DNA of 64,000 bases from Ilex aquifolium (GCA_951799425.1 OX637397.1:12203064-12267063), one strand, 5' to 3'. Positions 22,566 to 35,465 are shown, counted from the first letter of the stretch. Made by a program: numbers and translations. Notes: generated by a model from the letters alone, not told the origin.

Positions 22566-22925
22566 AGCGTTCTTCGTGTTTCTTTCATTCTATGACTGTG
22601 ATTTTTTGAGGTTTTCCTTTCAGAATATTTCCTTGGTCAGTGTCTCTGATAAGGACTCCCATAACTGCTTGTAACCTCATTGTATGCACCATTGCAGCTC
22701 GCCTCGGGTTGTTTGGGACTTGGAGGTTCCATTGGGCCATGGCCATTTCTTTATAGTGTTGAGGAGAGGAAGACTGGTTTCAATTGAGTGGAAGACTGGC
22801 CATTTCTGATCTTATTATACCCATTATTTCATTACATGAATTTGTTTACCTCCTTGATCCCAAATGTGAGATTTCAAACTTTGTATGTCACTTTTAGCTC
22901 ATTATATTACAATATTTATGCTATT

Positions 22926-23758
22926 TGACGAGCCCGAATTTGACTGGACTAAGCCCGATAAAAATAAATCGAAAAAAACCCAAATACTAAGAAATCCAAG
23001 AGGGAGCCCAAGTCATCCTAGAGGAGCCCAGAAGGAAGTCAAGTGGGCAAGGGAGATCAAAGGGGCGCCAAGCAGGGTCACCCGAGCACATGGGCGCCGC
23101 CCATAGAGCACCCCGCACTTGGGCGCCGCCTAGGTGGCCCCTTGGGCGCCTATCCCTTTTGTGCTCCCCTTGCCTTGGTACTCCAATATGAAGTTCACCC
23201 CACCTCAAATTAAGGTCCAGCCTAAAGTCCAAGCTCAACATCAAACTTTCCTCCAACTGAATAGGAGCACAAGGGAGAGAATATTGGGATACGAAGATCT
23301 ATTCCTACCTTAGTTGTGCTTACCAAAGAGGTCTACTCTTACCATGATTGTACTTACCAAAATAGTGGAAGACCTCTTCCTCACGTCACCGTCTCACCGC
23401 CTTACCCTAGCTATATAATGTAAGCCCCCTCAAGGGTAAAGGCACACCTCCAACGCCTCCAGTACCTCACATGCTTCACTACACACCTTGTTTCCTCTCT
23501 TTCTCAAGCACTGTAATACTTCCAGAGAATACTCTTCTGGCGACTCTTATTCATCAATAAAGAACACCAGACCACCGCTGCCATTCCCGAAAGTGGAGTA
23601 GGTCACCCGAGACCGAACCACTATAAATCCCTCTGTTGATCTATTGTTTACTGTTTTAGTCCATTGATTGTCATTGATTGCTTGTTAATTGCTCATTAAT
23701 TACACCCTTATATATTATTGACTGTTGATCTTGCCAAAGACAATTTTGTGCATCATCA
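22926..23758 (+). mobile_element. Solo LTR (833 bp), probably gypsy
   Basis: Fossil element starting TGACGAGCCCG and ending GCATCATCA (TG...CA), flanked by 5 bp target duplications CTATT (22,921-22,925 and 23,759-23,763). Unit A has the uninterrupted site near 450-460. Plus-strand landmarks are a TATA-like CTATATAATG near 23,411-23,420 and a poly(A)-signal-like AATAAAG near 23,556. No internal domain remains. Family is inferred from size and composition only. Confidence 0.88.
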
Positions 23759-24752
23759 CTATTAATACAAAAGTTAAAATTCAATCACATGACAAAACTA
23801 ATGAACATTTGTTCAACAATTTTTATTTTTTTGGGATAAAAGTCTAACTAACCTAAACTTGCGGGGTACAAATTGTAAATTAGAAAAATTATTATATATT
23901 ATATTTTTATGCATAACTATCATAGAATTATGTAATTGGGGTCAAATTACAATTTAAAAAAACTTGTGCGGAAGAAAATGTAGCGATATAAATTTTTTTG
24001 TATAAGGGAGAGAATAATGTTATTTGAACATAAAAATCTGACCTCATTTGTTGAATGAACCAGTTATGTAGTAGTATTGCCTAAAAAGGGTGAGGGCGTT
24101 GCATGAAAAAATAGAGGTGTTTTGCATGAAAATAGACGAGGTATACGCTTTGCATGCAGAGTGATGTTATTTGAATCTAAAAATCTGACCTCATTTACTG
24201 ACTTAATTCCCTATGACCTTTGAATTAACTGTGAATCCCATCAAAATTGAAACTTCCTCTTCATCCAATGATTCCAATGAAACCACATCATTAGGTCAAT
24301 AAATGGAATCAAATTTTTAATTCCAAATAGCATTACTCTCGCATGTAATTGCTTGTACAAAAGTAAAAGCTAAGGACAAGTGTACATAACAACGTTGCAT
24401 GCATGCCCTTAGTATTACAATAATTAGGAATATAAAGCATATTTTTCCACTATAGAAAAAAAGAACAATACAGAATATATACATAATGTACAACTAGGCA
24501 TATTTGTACAAAAGGAATGTTGGCCCGGGGCTATTACTCATTGTGGTTGGCTGGTAGCTGCTATCCCCTTGAGATCACATTTTCAGGGTTGGTAGGTGTA
24601 GGTAGGAGGTCGGATAAGCTTGTCATCTCCAATTAGAGCTGGACTAAATACTAATTGACAAAAAACACAGCTGTTCTAATACCAATTCTTATAAAAAAAA
24701 ACTAAATTTCCTGAAAATCAAACATGGCAAAAAAATTGAACTCTTTTCTAAT

Positions 24753-25190
24753 TTACTTGAGATTACTCTGATGCAGAAGATGCACAAACCCCCCCCCCCC
24801 CCCCCCCCAACCTCGTTCTTTCCCCTTCTCAATTGTAGACAACAGTACTTGTAAAAATTCCCCTGCTTCTTCCTTGCATGTGAACTCCAAGATGGTTTGA
24901 AAAAGTGGGAGTGGGTTTGGGGAATGTTTTCCACTCCCTCTTTTTTGTTTGTGCTGGTTTTGCCTCAACAATGTATCTGAACTGCTTCCAACAATATGTA
25001 CCATTTCTTCCTCAATACCAGCATAGATTACACTATCCATTCCAATCTCTAATTCTATCGCCCACTTCGGATCAGCAGGAATGCCTCTAAACTTGGGGCT
25101 ACCCAAGTTCACCAAACTGGAGCAACAAACAACTAAGAGTAGTTTCTCGGTGAGAATAATATATTTACCACCCTGTTTAAGTGCTTTGCT
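24753..25190 (-). pseudogene. VPS13-like C-terminal fragment, unit B
   Basis: Partner of 10,351-10,785, with FRGIPADPKWAIELEIGMDS, VVCCSSLVNLG, MVHIVGSSSDTLLRQNQH and FVHLLHQSNLK at the end. That last run resembles the final residues of plant VPS13-like proteins as I remember them. A run of 20 C (24,789-24,808) lies within the distal part and encodes a glycine run, an alteration private to this unit. Same tentative assignment as in unit A: a captured gene fragment, not a full gene. Confidence 0.55.
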
Positions 25191-25399
25191 CATGACTAAT
25201 GTCTCATCTTTTATTAGACTGATGTGTATTAACCAAAACTGATTGCAAATTTGTCTAAATGGGTAAGCGCCTAAGTTAACTTTCACATTAACCCACCATT
25301 TGGCTGTAGTTCACCTAAAACTACGTCATTTTAATGTAATTGATTTGCCACACTTATTTTCTATGTACCAAATAAAATGTCGTTTTAAACTTAAATAAA

Positions 25400-25591
25400 T
25401 CAAAATGACGCCGTATTGAACTAAAGTTTTTGTTTCGGCTCAATACTGAAGCAAATACTCATCTTTTTTACTTTGGGCCTCTTGCCTATGCAAATACTGG
25501 ATTTATTTGCTTCAACAGATTATACTGACGCAAAAATGAATGCCGAAGCAAAAAAAAAAATCCGACTCAAAAGCCCACTTTTCTTGTAGTG
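25400..25591. mobile_element. Truncated CACTA-type element end, unit B
   Basis: Counterpart of 11,000-11,197, ending TTTTCTTGTAGTG at 25,591 and containing the same TTTCGGCTCAATAC and CCGAAGCAAA motifs. It was present before the segmental duplication. Confidence 0.5.
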
Positions 25592-26365
25592 TTGTTTACT
25601 TGCTGAAAAAAAATTCAGATGTGTGGTAACCTTTCAATAAATAGCGGTTAAATAAAAATTTTCTAACAATCATTTCAACCACCAAAAACTAAGTAAAACA
25701 TATCACATAGCATTATTGATAAATACCAACATACAGATTAATATACATACATCAACTTAAACACATTTTCAAGTAATCGTGCTTGGTGTTCAAATTCAAG
25801 TTGAATCCGGCTGAATCCTCAATCTTTTACCATATTTCTCTTCCAAGTTGCTGCCTGATTACATTAGATCAACGTCGCGACTTCTCTTACGAAGTACATA
25901 ATCCTGTACAATTGTATTGGCACACGATGACTGTCCCTGCTGACTTTCTCGAATATCTGGTTTGTATACAAAATGAATAGCACACTTCTTCACTTCGATA
26001 GATGGACTAATTTTGATCGAGAGCTCCATTCTTTCTCCACCTTTTAATGTGCAAAATTCAATTGCTGATATAGCGCTCCACCACGAATTCTCTTTCCGAG
26101 TTACTGGAATATTGATGTGGAATGTAGACCTAAGGATCTGTTCAACACCATTGGTCTTATCATAGAGAACATAAAAAGGAACAGTGGTTACTATGTCTTC
26201 TTCTTTGGCAGCACAAACAACCCAAATAGTCAATGTCATTAACTTGTTCTCCACATGGAATGGCATATTGAAAGATATTGAAGAATCCATTCTTTGATGG
26301 ACATACCACTCGGGAATCTTACCAACCGGAAGGAAGATGCTTAAAATATTATCATTAAAATGTTC

Positions 26366-26410
26366 CTGTTACAAGGAAATGATGGTGATGAGAGAGAGAG
26401 AGAGAGAGAC
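26366..26410 (-). other. TNL intron 4 shrunk to 45 nt, unit B
   Basis: The interval between the exon 4 donor (AAG|GT) and exon 5 acceptor (AACAG) is 45 nt, mostly GA repeat. Plant introns shorter than about 60-70 nt are rarely spliced, so this change alone may impair the gene. Confidence 0.75.
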
Positions 26411-29399
26411 CTTGAGCAAACTATCCTTGATTGCACAGAATGCTAGACAGCTCCTGTTGAGTGGTTCACGTTGAATCGAGGTTCCTCGGGTCCTGAATAT
26501 CCGTCAATCTATTGCAATTAGCTAGAAGCAAGTGTTCCAATCTTTGGTAGTTTGACAAATTCAGTAGTTTTTCCAGTGTTGTGCAATCATCTACATTTAG
26601 TATCCCTAGATTGGGAGGAAGTTCATGGATTGATCGAAGATTCTTGCAGTCATCTAACCAGAGGCTATCTAGCTGGGATAGGTGACAAAGGCTAGACGGT
26701 AGGCTATGAAAATTATTGCTCCCCAAATCTAGATGATGAAGTGAAGACAAACTTTCGATATCAGTGGGAATAGAGGCTTCATTCAAATTGCAGTGCCTGA
26801 GAATTAGTGTTCTTAAAGAACATAAATCCGAAATAGAAAGTGGGATAAATTTGGTGGAATCATGATGTCTTCTTGGTGATACCCAAGACATAATAAGCAG
26901 GAGCCAAGATTTGGATGGTAAGATATTATTACATCTTCCCAAAGATAAGATGGTAAGGCTCTTCAGAAATCTACAGGAAAACGATAACTGTTTGATAGCA
27001 GTTCCATCAACAAGAAGTTCCCTGAGACAATGCAAATTCCCCAAGTGTTCAGGCAATTTTTTAAGATTTGAGCAGTCAGTAAGATTTAGATGTTTAAGTG
27101 ATATCAGCTTACAAATGCGGCTTGGAAGATCCTTAAGGTTCCCGCAATCTTTTACACTCAATGAAGTAAGTCTATCCAGAACTCCAATTGAATGGTGAAT
27201 CTCCAACAAAGATAAACAACTTTCAAGCAACAATATCTCCATCCTTGGTAACCCGGTGAAGTTCGGGGTTCTTGTCAAGAATTTACAATGACTAAGATTT
27301 AGGACTTTTAGATTTTTCACAAACTGATAAATCAAAGAAAAAATATCAAGATAAGGGTTTCCATTTATTTGAAGATAAGTGGGCACAATGTTCAAATTAA
27401 AAAAAAATCACGGGTATAACAAATTTATTTACCTTGCTATCTGGCCAAAGTTGTTTGATGTTGCTATGTTGCATGTCTAAAGCAACAAGATTTTTGAGTT
27501 GAAAATTGGATGGTAAATTCTTCAAAGAACAATAATGTCAACAGAGCCATCTTAACTCTCTAGATAGATATTCAAAGCCTCCGGCGAGACACACATTGTT
27601 GATCTGAAGTAGTCTTAATTTCTGCATCCTTGCAAATGAGTCAGTCCTAAAATCTATATTCCTTAAGAGCAGCAAGTCCAACACCATACCTTCAATTTCA
27701 TTTGTGCCCTAAATTTCATAAAGGAAAGTGGGTTTTTGATAAGTAGTTATATAGGCATCAACCACACACAAAGCATGTTGTGTGTGTATACACACACATA
27801 TTTAGAAACAAAAATAAAATATATTCACTAAACAAGAGTTATATTCCAGGCTGTAAATTTTTTCAATTGGAAGAAAGTAGTTTCTTATTACCTTTTCTGT
27901 TTGTAGCACGTCACATATGTCTTCCTGAAACCACAGTCTGCTACGCTTTCCAGGCTCTTTAGGTGATTCTTCACAAATAATTTTCCACCCCATCTCTCGT
28001 AGTAAATCATGCATGCTCAATTGATTTTGTTTTGTGTTTGCTATTTATTAGGACACTGATTCCGATTTCTGAGAAGAAACCACAACCATTCAATATATAA
28101 ATGACGTAATCTTTATCCCTTTCGATGAAAAAGCATGCAATGTCATGGAATATGTCCTTTATTTGATCATCATCTAGTGCATCGAAGCTTATTCTGAGTT
28201 TTTTCTGAAATTTATTGTGAGGAATGTGTTTTAATTTCTCAAATGCACTTATCCATTCTCGTATGATTCTTCCAAATAAATAAGATCCTAACACTTCAAG
28301 AGCTAACGGAAGCCCTTGGGCATAGTTTATTATGCCACCTGAAAGCTCCAAATAATCTTCTAATGGTGTGGCTTGTCTGAAGGCATGCCAACTGAAAAGT
28401 TGTAGAGATTCATTGTAGTTCAATTCCTTCGCTTCATATTTCACATCCACTTTAATTTTATTTAGCAAATGATCATCTCTAGTGGTGATACTAATTCTAC
28501 TACCCAACCCAAACCAATCACAGTTCCCTGCTAATGAATTTAATTGGCTAATTTGATCAACATTATCAAGAACAATAAGTATTCTTTTAGAACGAAGTCT
28601 TTTTTTAATCCAGCTGATTCCCCTATCAATGCTGCCAATAATAGGACCGTTTTTCATAAAAATTTCGGACAGAAGTTGCTCTTGTAAAAGAACTAGACCA
28701 TTGAGTTGTTTTGAAATTTCACTCACAATCCCCAGAAAACAAGAACCCTCAAACTGCTGAAAAACTTGATCATAGACTGCTTTGGCAATTGTCATCTTGC
28801 CAATTCCTCCCATGCCAAAGATCCCAATCATTTGGATGCCACCTGATCCATTGGTCAGTAATAACCTTATGTCTTTAACACGAGAATCTAATCCAATCGG
28901 ATGCATGGTGACGTTGGCTCACTTTGCATAAAACCTCCTCAACAATTTTTTGGATAAACTTTGATTCATGCCTATAATATTTTGTCCAAAAAAAATGAAA
29001 ATTTATCATAGTTAAAATGAGAAATAACTACATGGAAACAATATTTCTTGAAATAAAACTGTTACAAAAGGAAGTGGATCAAAACAAACCACAACAACTG
29101 TGGTAGGATATTGCTTTTTTTTCTTCGTGTTGCATATATTTGTTTTGGTGTTATTTTGGATGACATGTGTTAGTGTATTGAATGATAAAAAAACTTGATA
29201 TATAATATATTTAAGGGATGTGATCCGAATGCTTTGTCCATACTATGATATAAAGAAACATAGTGCATTGTCCATACTATGATATAAAGAAACATAAGGC
29301 CAAAAAGCGAATATATTGCAAGAGATGTAGTTAATCATAAAAATTCATGAAATAACAAAAATGACACAAAACTTTTTAAGAACTTCTTTTCACTAGCCT

Positions 29400-29694
29400 T
29401 GACAATTATACAAAATGTTTTTTTTTCTTTCCGGAAGTTAAGCATTTATATTAATTAGAACCATAAGAAGTATATATAAGGCAAAGCCTTTAACAACTAC
29501 ATTAGGCTTGAACTACTATAACAAAATGTACAAAAAAATAGATGCATTCTCTTTAGAACAGAATTTAGAAAGAACCATTACTTTCAACTAAATCCTCTTC
29601 CATAAGAGCATCATCTGGTTTGAAACAACTTTCAAGTATCTAAACATCTAGCTGGTAATTGCCAAAGGTACGAAAGCTGACAATTATACAAAAT
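29400..29694 (-). mobile_element. LINE-like retroposon in TNL intron 1, unit B
   Basis: Orthologue of 15,079-15,387, with the same 17 bp target duplication (29,400-29,416 and 29,678-29,694) and the same T-run followed by CTTTCCGGAAGTTAAG. It has small internal deletions relative to unit A. A shared position means the insertion preceded the duplication. Confidence 0.75.
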
Positions 29695-30120
29695 GATTGT
29701 TCATCAGAGATGGAAATAGCAATTAGCTATATTGACATCTCTATTTTCGTTATATAGAGGCATTTGTTTGTGATATGTGCAGAGTTTTCTTCAAACAAAT
29801 AGGAAATTTGTGTTTTAAAATTGAAAAATAACATTCAATATTTTCCTCAATCTCCTCTAATCAATGTAAAAGTTAGGAAGTGATTTTCTTTGGAAAGGTG
29901 AGTGATTGAAGTTATTAAAAGGATAATATAATAAGGTGCATTGTTGCTTCTAAATGGCATAATGTAAAAAAAAAAAAAAAAAAGCAAGATAAAAAGAGTA
30001 GTAAACATTAAATTAATGATATATAAAATTATAAGAGAGAGAGAGAGAGACCGTCTCTCTCCATATAGTGCCTCCTCCACCTCCAACCTCCATGACCGGT
30101 TGCCACAAGCTCCCGTATTG

Positions 30121-30583
30121 CTCGTGCTTATAGGTGGCAATCTTAACCTATTACTCATTAACCTGCCTAATCCGCCCATGAATAAATAAGTTGAATTCCT
30201 ATATTAATTAATGCGAGTTCTAAATGAGTTGGATAATAATACTTATTTTTATTAAACGGATTAAGTTGGATAACAAATGGGTATCCATTGGGTTGATTGT
30301 TTATCTATCAATTAAATAACAAAAGTAATAAAATCAGTTTGTGCGGGCGTGTGTGTGTATTTTGGTGTAATAGTGTGTGTATATTTTAGTATAATAGTGT
30401 GTGTCCATTACAAGTTTTAATTATTTTATAGGTTAATGGGTTTAATCTAACACGTTATAAATCCAACCCGGTATATCCCATTTAATATGTTAGTTGAAAT
30501 GGATTGGATTTATTTTGACTCAATTCAATTTAATCTAGTCTGTAACCAACTCAACCCACCCATTTGCTACCTATACTCGTTCT
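30121..30583. mobile_element. hAT-type MITE in TNL intron 1, unit B
   Basis: 447 bp element (30,129-30,575) with target duplications CTCGTGCT (30,121-30,128) and CTCGTTCT (30,576-30,583). Ends TATAGGTGGCAATC and, inward from the right, TATAGGTAGCAAATGG form better inverted repeats than in unit A. It is the compact, probably ancestral form of the expanded element at 15,792-16,732. Confidence 0.82.
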
Positions 30584-31419
30584 ACATCACCCATGAATAG
30601 TTTCATTCCCTTTTATATAAAAGAAAAAAATGATGTAAATCATTAGCTCAAACTATTAAATCCGATTACTATAGGTCAGAATAACACTACCTAGACCCCA
30701 ATCTTTATTTGTTTTCCCAACCCACGCACACACAAAGAAACCAACAAACCTAACTACAAATAGAGAACACTTGTGCACAAAAAAGAATATAATGGATTAC
30801 CCATTTGCTATATTTTGCAAATCCCATCTAGATAAATTTGCAACTTCAGCAAGGGTAGCTCTCCATCTCTCTACTCTCCCAATTTCGGTCACAAACTGCT
30901 CCTCATGTACAGCCAAAGCTTCTGCAAAGCTCCCATTTTGCTTACGTACATCCGACGGATCAATATTGTAAAACACAGGAAGAACCAATTGTCCTCTTGT
31001 TTTCTTACATTTCAGGATCTCCACAAGCTCATTCAGGCACCATGTAGAAAACGCGAAGTTCTTAGATAATATGACAATCGAAATCATTGATTCTTGAACT
31101 ACATTCAGTAGTTCTGCTGAAATTTCTTTCCCTCTTGGTAATTCATCCTCATCCCTAAAGGTGCAAATACCAACTTGAACCAAACCAGTATAGAGATGAT
31201 CAACGAAGTTGTTACGTGTGTCTTCGCCTCTAAAACTCAGGAAGACGTCATACTTCTATTGAGGTGTAGAAGATGAAATTGAGAAACAGGAAGGGTCATC
31301 TTGAATGCTTTTACTTGTCATTGATGAACACAAGGCTAGACAAAATGGAAAAAGCTTGGGTGAGCAATGAGTTTGTATAGTTTTATTTGAAATGTGACTT
31401 TGTATAAGTGAAAAGTGGC

Positions 31420-31445
31420 CTTTTATAGGTGAAACTTTTGACTTC
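31420..31445 (-). promoter_or_regulatory. TNL pseudogene core promoter, unit B
   Basis: The minus-strand TATAAAAG (31,427-31,420) and neighbouring W-box core TTGACT (31,438-31,443 on the plus strand) match unit A, so the promoter looks preserved although the coding part is broken. Transcripts from the pseudogene are therefore possible. Confidence 0.5.
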
Positions 31446-32781
31446 TTCATATTTGGGCTCCTCTCCAATGTTTTTTTCGCCAAATCTCTTCTTCACAGAT
31501 TATCCATCATTAATGACTCAGGGCCCACTTATATATTACTCATCTCACTTCAGCACAATCTATGTTTGGTCTTCTTTTGCAAGGTAACACTTCTGGTTAG
31601 TTCCTTGTGCTGCTATTAGACCCGGTTCACGTACTGTTTTAATAGGTGAACAATCCAACCTTAGAACATAGTATACTACAACTTCAGATAGCGAAGAGCC
31701 AATATCAAGATCTTTGCCATGAAGCCAGAGTCACCTTTCTTTGCTCAATTAACACTCTGAGTTATCATCAAATCTGTGCTTGATACTCTTTGATAATCAT
31801 ACAATAAAATCAATAAGATGCGGGTGGGTTGAAGTCTTTTGGCGTGCCATTGGGGATTTCTAAGATAATATGAGGATTCACGCTATGACATACTTCAAGC
31901 TCCGATGAACTTTTATCACCACATTCTCATCTGATCCATGTATATCAGAGCTTATTCCACTTGATATAGTAGCACCTTCCAAATTTGTTTTTGGATGATC
32001 TCACATGGTCTGAAAGTATAATTTCGAGAGGTTTTGAGCCCGTTTCTAATTTTAATCTGATCTTGTCGTTCAAATTTTCTATTTATTTGTTAACGTATGA
32101 TGGAGATCGCGCGTGTGTGAGAATATTATATACTACCCCCACCTATTATTTTATCCCTACTAATATAATATATTTGATGTTATTTACAAGCCCATTTGTC
32201 CAAGTGGTACCCAAGTCGTCCCCATAAAAGGTAATATTATTCTGGCTTAAAAATTTGACGTAATTTGTTGTATTAATGTTGTCGCAGTATGATCAAATAA
32301 CATTATTGTGTTTGTAAATGTTGAACTTTTTCTTGAAGTTTAGGTCAATAAATTAGATCAATTTTTTAGATCTCAATAATATTACTCTCGTAAATATCAA
32401 GTGGAATGGGGATTCTTAACATTCTCATATAAGAAAAAAAAAGTGATCACGAACTATAATGGGCCGATTCAGAGTTAGCTTAAAACATAATTTTTTTTTT
32501 ATTGTGAAAATTCGAATCAATTTTTTTTATTGTGAATAAAATATCTGGTATTTATTTTTTTTTCCAGAGACATTTGTATATATGGTGTTATTTTAGGGAG
32601 TTTTTATATAATTTTATGACAGTTCCATTAATATGGAGGATATGATCGACGATATATTTCGAACCATTTTAAAAAGAATGATTAGTATGAATATTTTTAT
32701 GTCATTTGTTTTGAATTTGGGTAATTGTTTAAGATTTTTTTTGTTTGTTGTATAGTACCTTCATGCACGGGCAATAACTAG

Positions 32782-32782
<1 letters not shown>

Positions 32783-32818
<36 letters not shown>
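32783..32818. repeat. TA/TG microsatellite
   Basis: A TATATA run passes directly into a GTGTGT run of about 18 bases, followed by CCTAGTGTCG. Simple sequence only; no gene nearby. Confidence 0.85.
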
Positions 32819-33089
32819 CCTAGTGTCGTAATGTGCGTTATTTATTTTTGTACATATAAATTTATATATATGTAAATATATAAATTTTAAAAAATCTAAA
32901 ATAAAGGAGATTTGAATCTAGTTTAAATTTTGAAATGTGAATTTTATACGGATGGATTAATTATGAAAGATCTAAAATTAAGGAGATTTAATTTTATTTG
33001 ATTTTTGAATTGTGTATTTGACTTTGTTTAAATTTTGAATTGTGTATTGAAAAAGAAAGGATATTTTTGTTTTTGCACACGTAGTTGTT

Positions 33090-34330
33090 TTTAAAATCTC
33101 AAAAAGTTTGTGCATGAACTTCTTCTCCTACAAGATCATAACAGTGGACCGACTTCCAAAAAGTCTTCTTTTATTTCAAAGGAAAAAAAAGTTTGGTCCG
33201 TTTGGACTCAGGTTTATTGGGCGGCTTTTCCATCAGTTTTTTAGGCAAAAACAACTTTTATCAGCTTCAAGAAAAAAGTTGAAAATTAGGCTCTTATCCA
33301 AGGACTTCCAAAAAAAAGTCGGTTTTTTTTAAAACACTTCAAGGTTCCAAGAGATTTTTTTAACTTTAATTTTTTTATTTCACTTTTTAAACTTCTGTTT
33401 TGCACTAAAAAAAATCAGTTTCAAATGGGGCAATATAGCTAAAGTGCACTAATTTCAGTAATTTGCCTTACCATGATTTAAATATTCCAACAAACCTAGT
33501 GTTCAACTTTCAACACCGACAAAGCGGTCCAGACACTTCCAAAGGTGTTTTACTACAGATAACTTGTGTTCACACCTTGATCATGGACTAGAATATGGAA
33601 AATGGAGATCAATTTGAATTATTACTCATGCTTGAAAGTCATAGCAAGATCCAATCAGAGTAAGCCTGGGCTGACTTATTGTTTGATTTGGAAAAAAAGA
33701 AAAAAATTTCACAAGAATTGGATTAACCACTGGCATCAATGACCTGAATGTGCTTCATGGGCGTTTTGGACGGTCTAGTGCGTTTTGGACGTGCTTCATG
33801 GGCTTGAAAAGAAAATTGTTACAGTTTGGTCATGAACTAGAGCGTGGTCAACGAAAAAGAACTATGCTTCAAAGTCGTGCCAAGACCGACTCACACGACT
33901 TGATCAGTGGAAGAAAATTGAGGGTTTAGATGGAAAAAATTTGTCCAATATGAGACTTTAATAACTAGGAAAAAAAGGCAGCACTATTCATGAAAGGGTA
34001 GGTTTTCAACACAATTATGAAATGTTCCAAAAAAATTAATATTACGAGCATAATAATTATGAGAAAATGAAACACCTAGAGGAGAAGAGAGAGCAAAATA
34101 AGTGGACGAGCGAGAAAATAATTCTTAGGTGGACACTATACTTGGTTTTTTTTTTCAATCGATAAAACTAAAATGAAACATTCATATTTATGTACATCAT
34201 ATTTTATAATAAAAATCTATGGGACACAAAAGGCAAAAAGTCGGTTGACATTTAATATATATCAATTATTCATTTGGCTACACAAAAAAACCCAACGAAG
34301 GGTCAAAAAGTGATAGTAGAAGCAAAATAT
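33090..34330. repeat. Upstream repeat block, copy 3
   Basis: Matches 20,930-22,050 over most of its length, including GGTTTATTGGGCGGCTTTTC and AGGACTTCCAAAAAAAAGTC in both, and part of 19,135-19,760. It lies upstream of the unit B pseudogene as copies 1 and 2 lie upstream of the unit A gene. No coding potential was recognised. Confidence 0.65.
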
Positions 34331-34649
34331 GTTAGACTCGAAATTAATTGAGATCAGTAGTAAAATAACCTATAAAAATTATAAAAATATATTTTAAAAT
34401 AATAAATTTTAAAGGTATGATACCGAATTTTTTTTGACCGGTCAAGTACTCCTTTCGTAAGTCTAGACCCCTGTTTAGGGGTTGAAAGTTCCACATTAGG
34501 TGTTGCTACACGTGCTGGAACATTCAAATCATGGCGGCTAAGGAAGATATTTTAGAGGTAATTAAATTCACCTCTCCTAAGGTTTGTCCAAATAACAGGT
34601 AGACCCCTCATGTATGAGAAATAACACTGATATCCCCTATCAATGGAGT

Positions 34650-34873
34650 AAATATTGGGTGTCACAGTTATACCACATCATCATACTGATATAATATAAC
34701 TGTCCAATAATAAGATAATATCTGGGTAAGTGGATCCCACATAATTAAATAATTACTCACCCACGTCATTCAGTATTTAATTACGTGAGATTCACTTGTT
34801 TACACATTGTCTTATTATTAAAAGGTTACACCATATCTGCATGATAACATACTGTAACCGTTACACCCAATAT
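34650..34873. mobile_element. Palindromic (foldback) MITE
   Basis: About 224 bp whose halves are inverted copies. AATATTGGGTGT at the left pairs with ACACCCAATATT at the right. Inside, AATAATAAGATAAT pairs with TTGTCTTATTATT, and AAGTGGATCCCACATAATTAAA pairs with the ATTACGTGAGATTCACTT region. The inferred structure is a near-complete hairpin with no coding capacity. No clear target duplication was found. Confidence 0.7.
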
Positions 34874-34917
34874 TTTTTCACGCAATAGTTTAAGTCAATA
34901 CCTTTCTCTATAAATTT

Positions 34918-35465
34918 TTCACTATTTTCACTACCATGTCAATTTCACTGTCTATTTTTTAGGGAATTTTCAATGAAGTTGATAATAAAATTCTATCTTT
35001 GCATTAAGTATCAATGAATTTAACAGTGAAAATGGAGAGTAAAATATGAACACTAATTTTTTCTCTTTCTATCTCTCTCTATAAATTCTTATTTCACTGT
35101 CCGATTTCAAAGAATTTTTGTTTCACTGTGCAAATTTAGTGAACTAAATAGTAAAATTGGACATTGCAATTCCTATTTCTCTATTTTAAAATTACATTAT
35201 TTATATTCTCACTTTGTAATTGTCTCTATAAAATTTTTGATAACAATAATTTTTTATCGTCATAAACTAATTTCACTATTTAATTTTAGTGTGAATTTAT
35301 TCATTGTCACACTTCAAAAAAGTGAAATATGTATTTCAATAGTTAAATTAGACTAATATCAGTATTTGTGCTAGTGAAATTTACCAATTACACTGTCTTG
35401 GACGTTATACCAAGATAGTGGAATACACCAATTTCACAGTCAGTGATAGCTAATTTCACTGTAAC
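34918..35465. repeat. Cluster of TTTCACTGT-type motifs in both orientations
   Basis: About a dozen copies of TTTCACTRT or its inverse (AGTGAAA) lie in about 550 bp, for example near 34,950, 35,090, 35,130, 35,270, 35,320, 35,370 and 35,450. Dense, bidirectional short motifs like this are typical of transposase-binding subterminal regions. No terminal inverted repeats were located, so the assignment is open. Confidence 0.4.

Larger units (their letters stand above)
25859..31321 (-). pseudogene. TNL resistance pseudogene, unit B
   Basis: Counterpart of the unit A TNL; exons 31,321-30,801, 28,971-27,892, 27,708-27,433, 27,323-26,411 and 26,365-25,859. Lesions against unit A: a tryptophan codon before the TIR core is TAG (31,256-31,258); 11 bp are missing near 28,912 and another 11 bp near 28,035 just before the MHD region, both shifting frame; a tryptophan codon in exon 3 is TGA (near 27,540); and exon 4 has a CGA-to-TGA stop (26,466) plus a 5 bp loss. 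The P-loop reads GKMT instead of GKTT and kinase-2 reads LDNVD instead of LDDVD. Intron 4 is only 45 nt. Exon 5 is open and ends 15 residues later than unit A. About nine in ten residues match unit A. It cannot encode a full receptor; short pieces could still be transcribed. Confidence 0.92.
22803..32400. repeat. Segmental duplication unit B
   Basis: Collinear with unit A (335-19,000) from the shared flank ending in CTCATTATAT through the VPS13-like fragment, the TNL pseudogene and its upstream DNA. It lacks unit A's hAT-like element and nested LTR elements, and carries its own solo LTR at 22,926-23,758. Confidence 0.85.

Noticed and set aside
24689-24934. Frame ending in a glycine run
   Set aside because: It is produced by the 20-base C tract next to the VPS13-like fragment in another frame.
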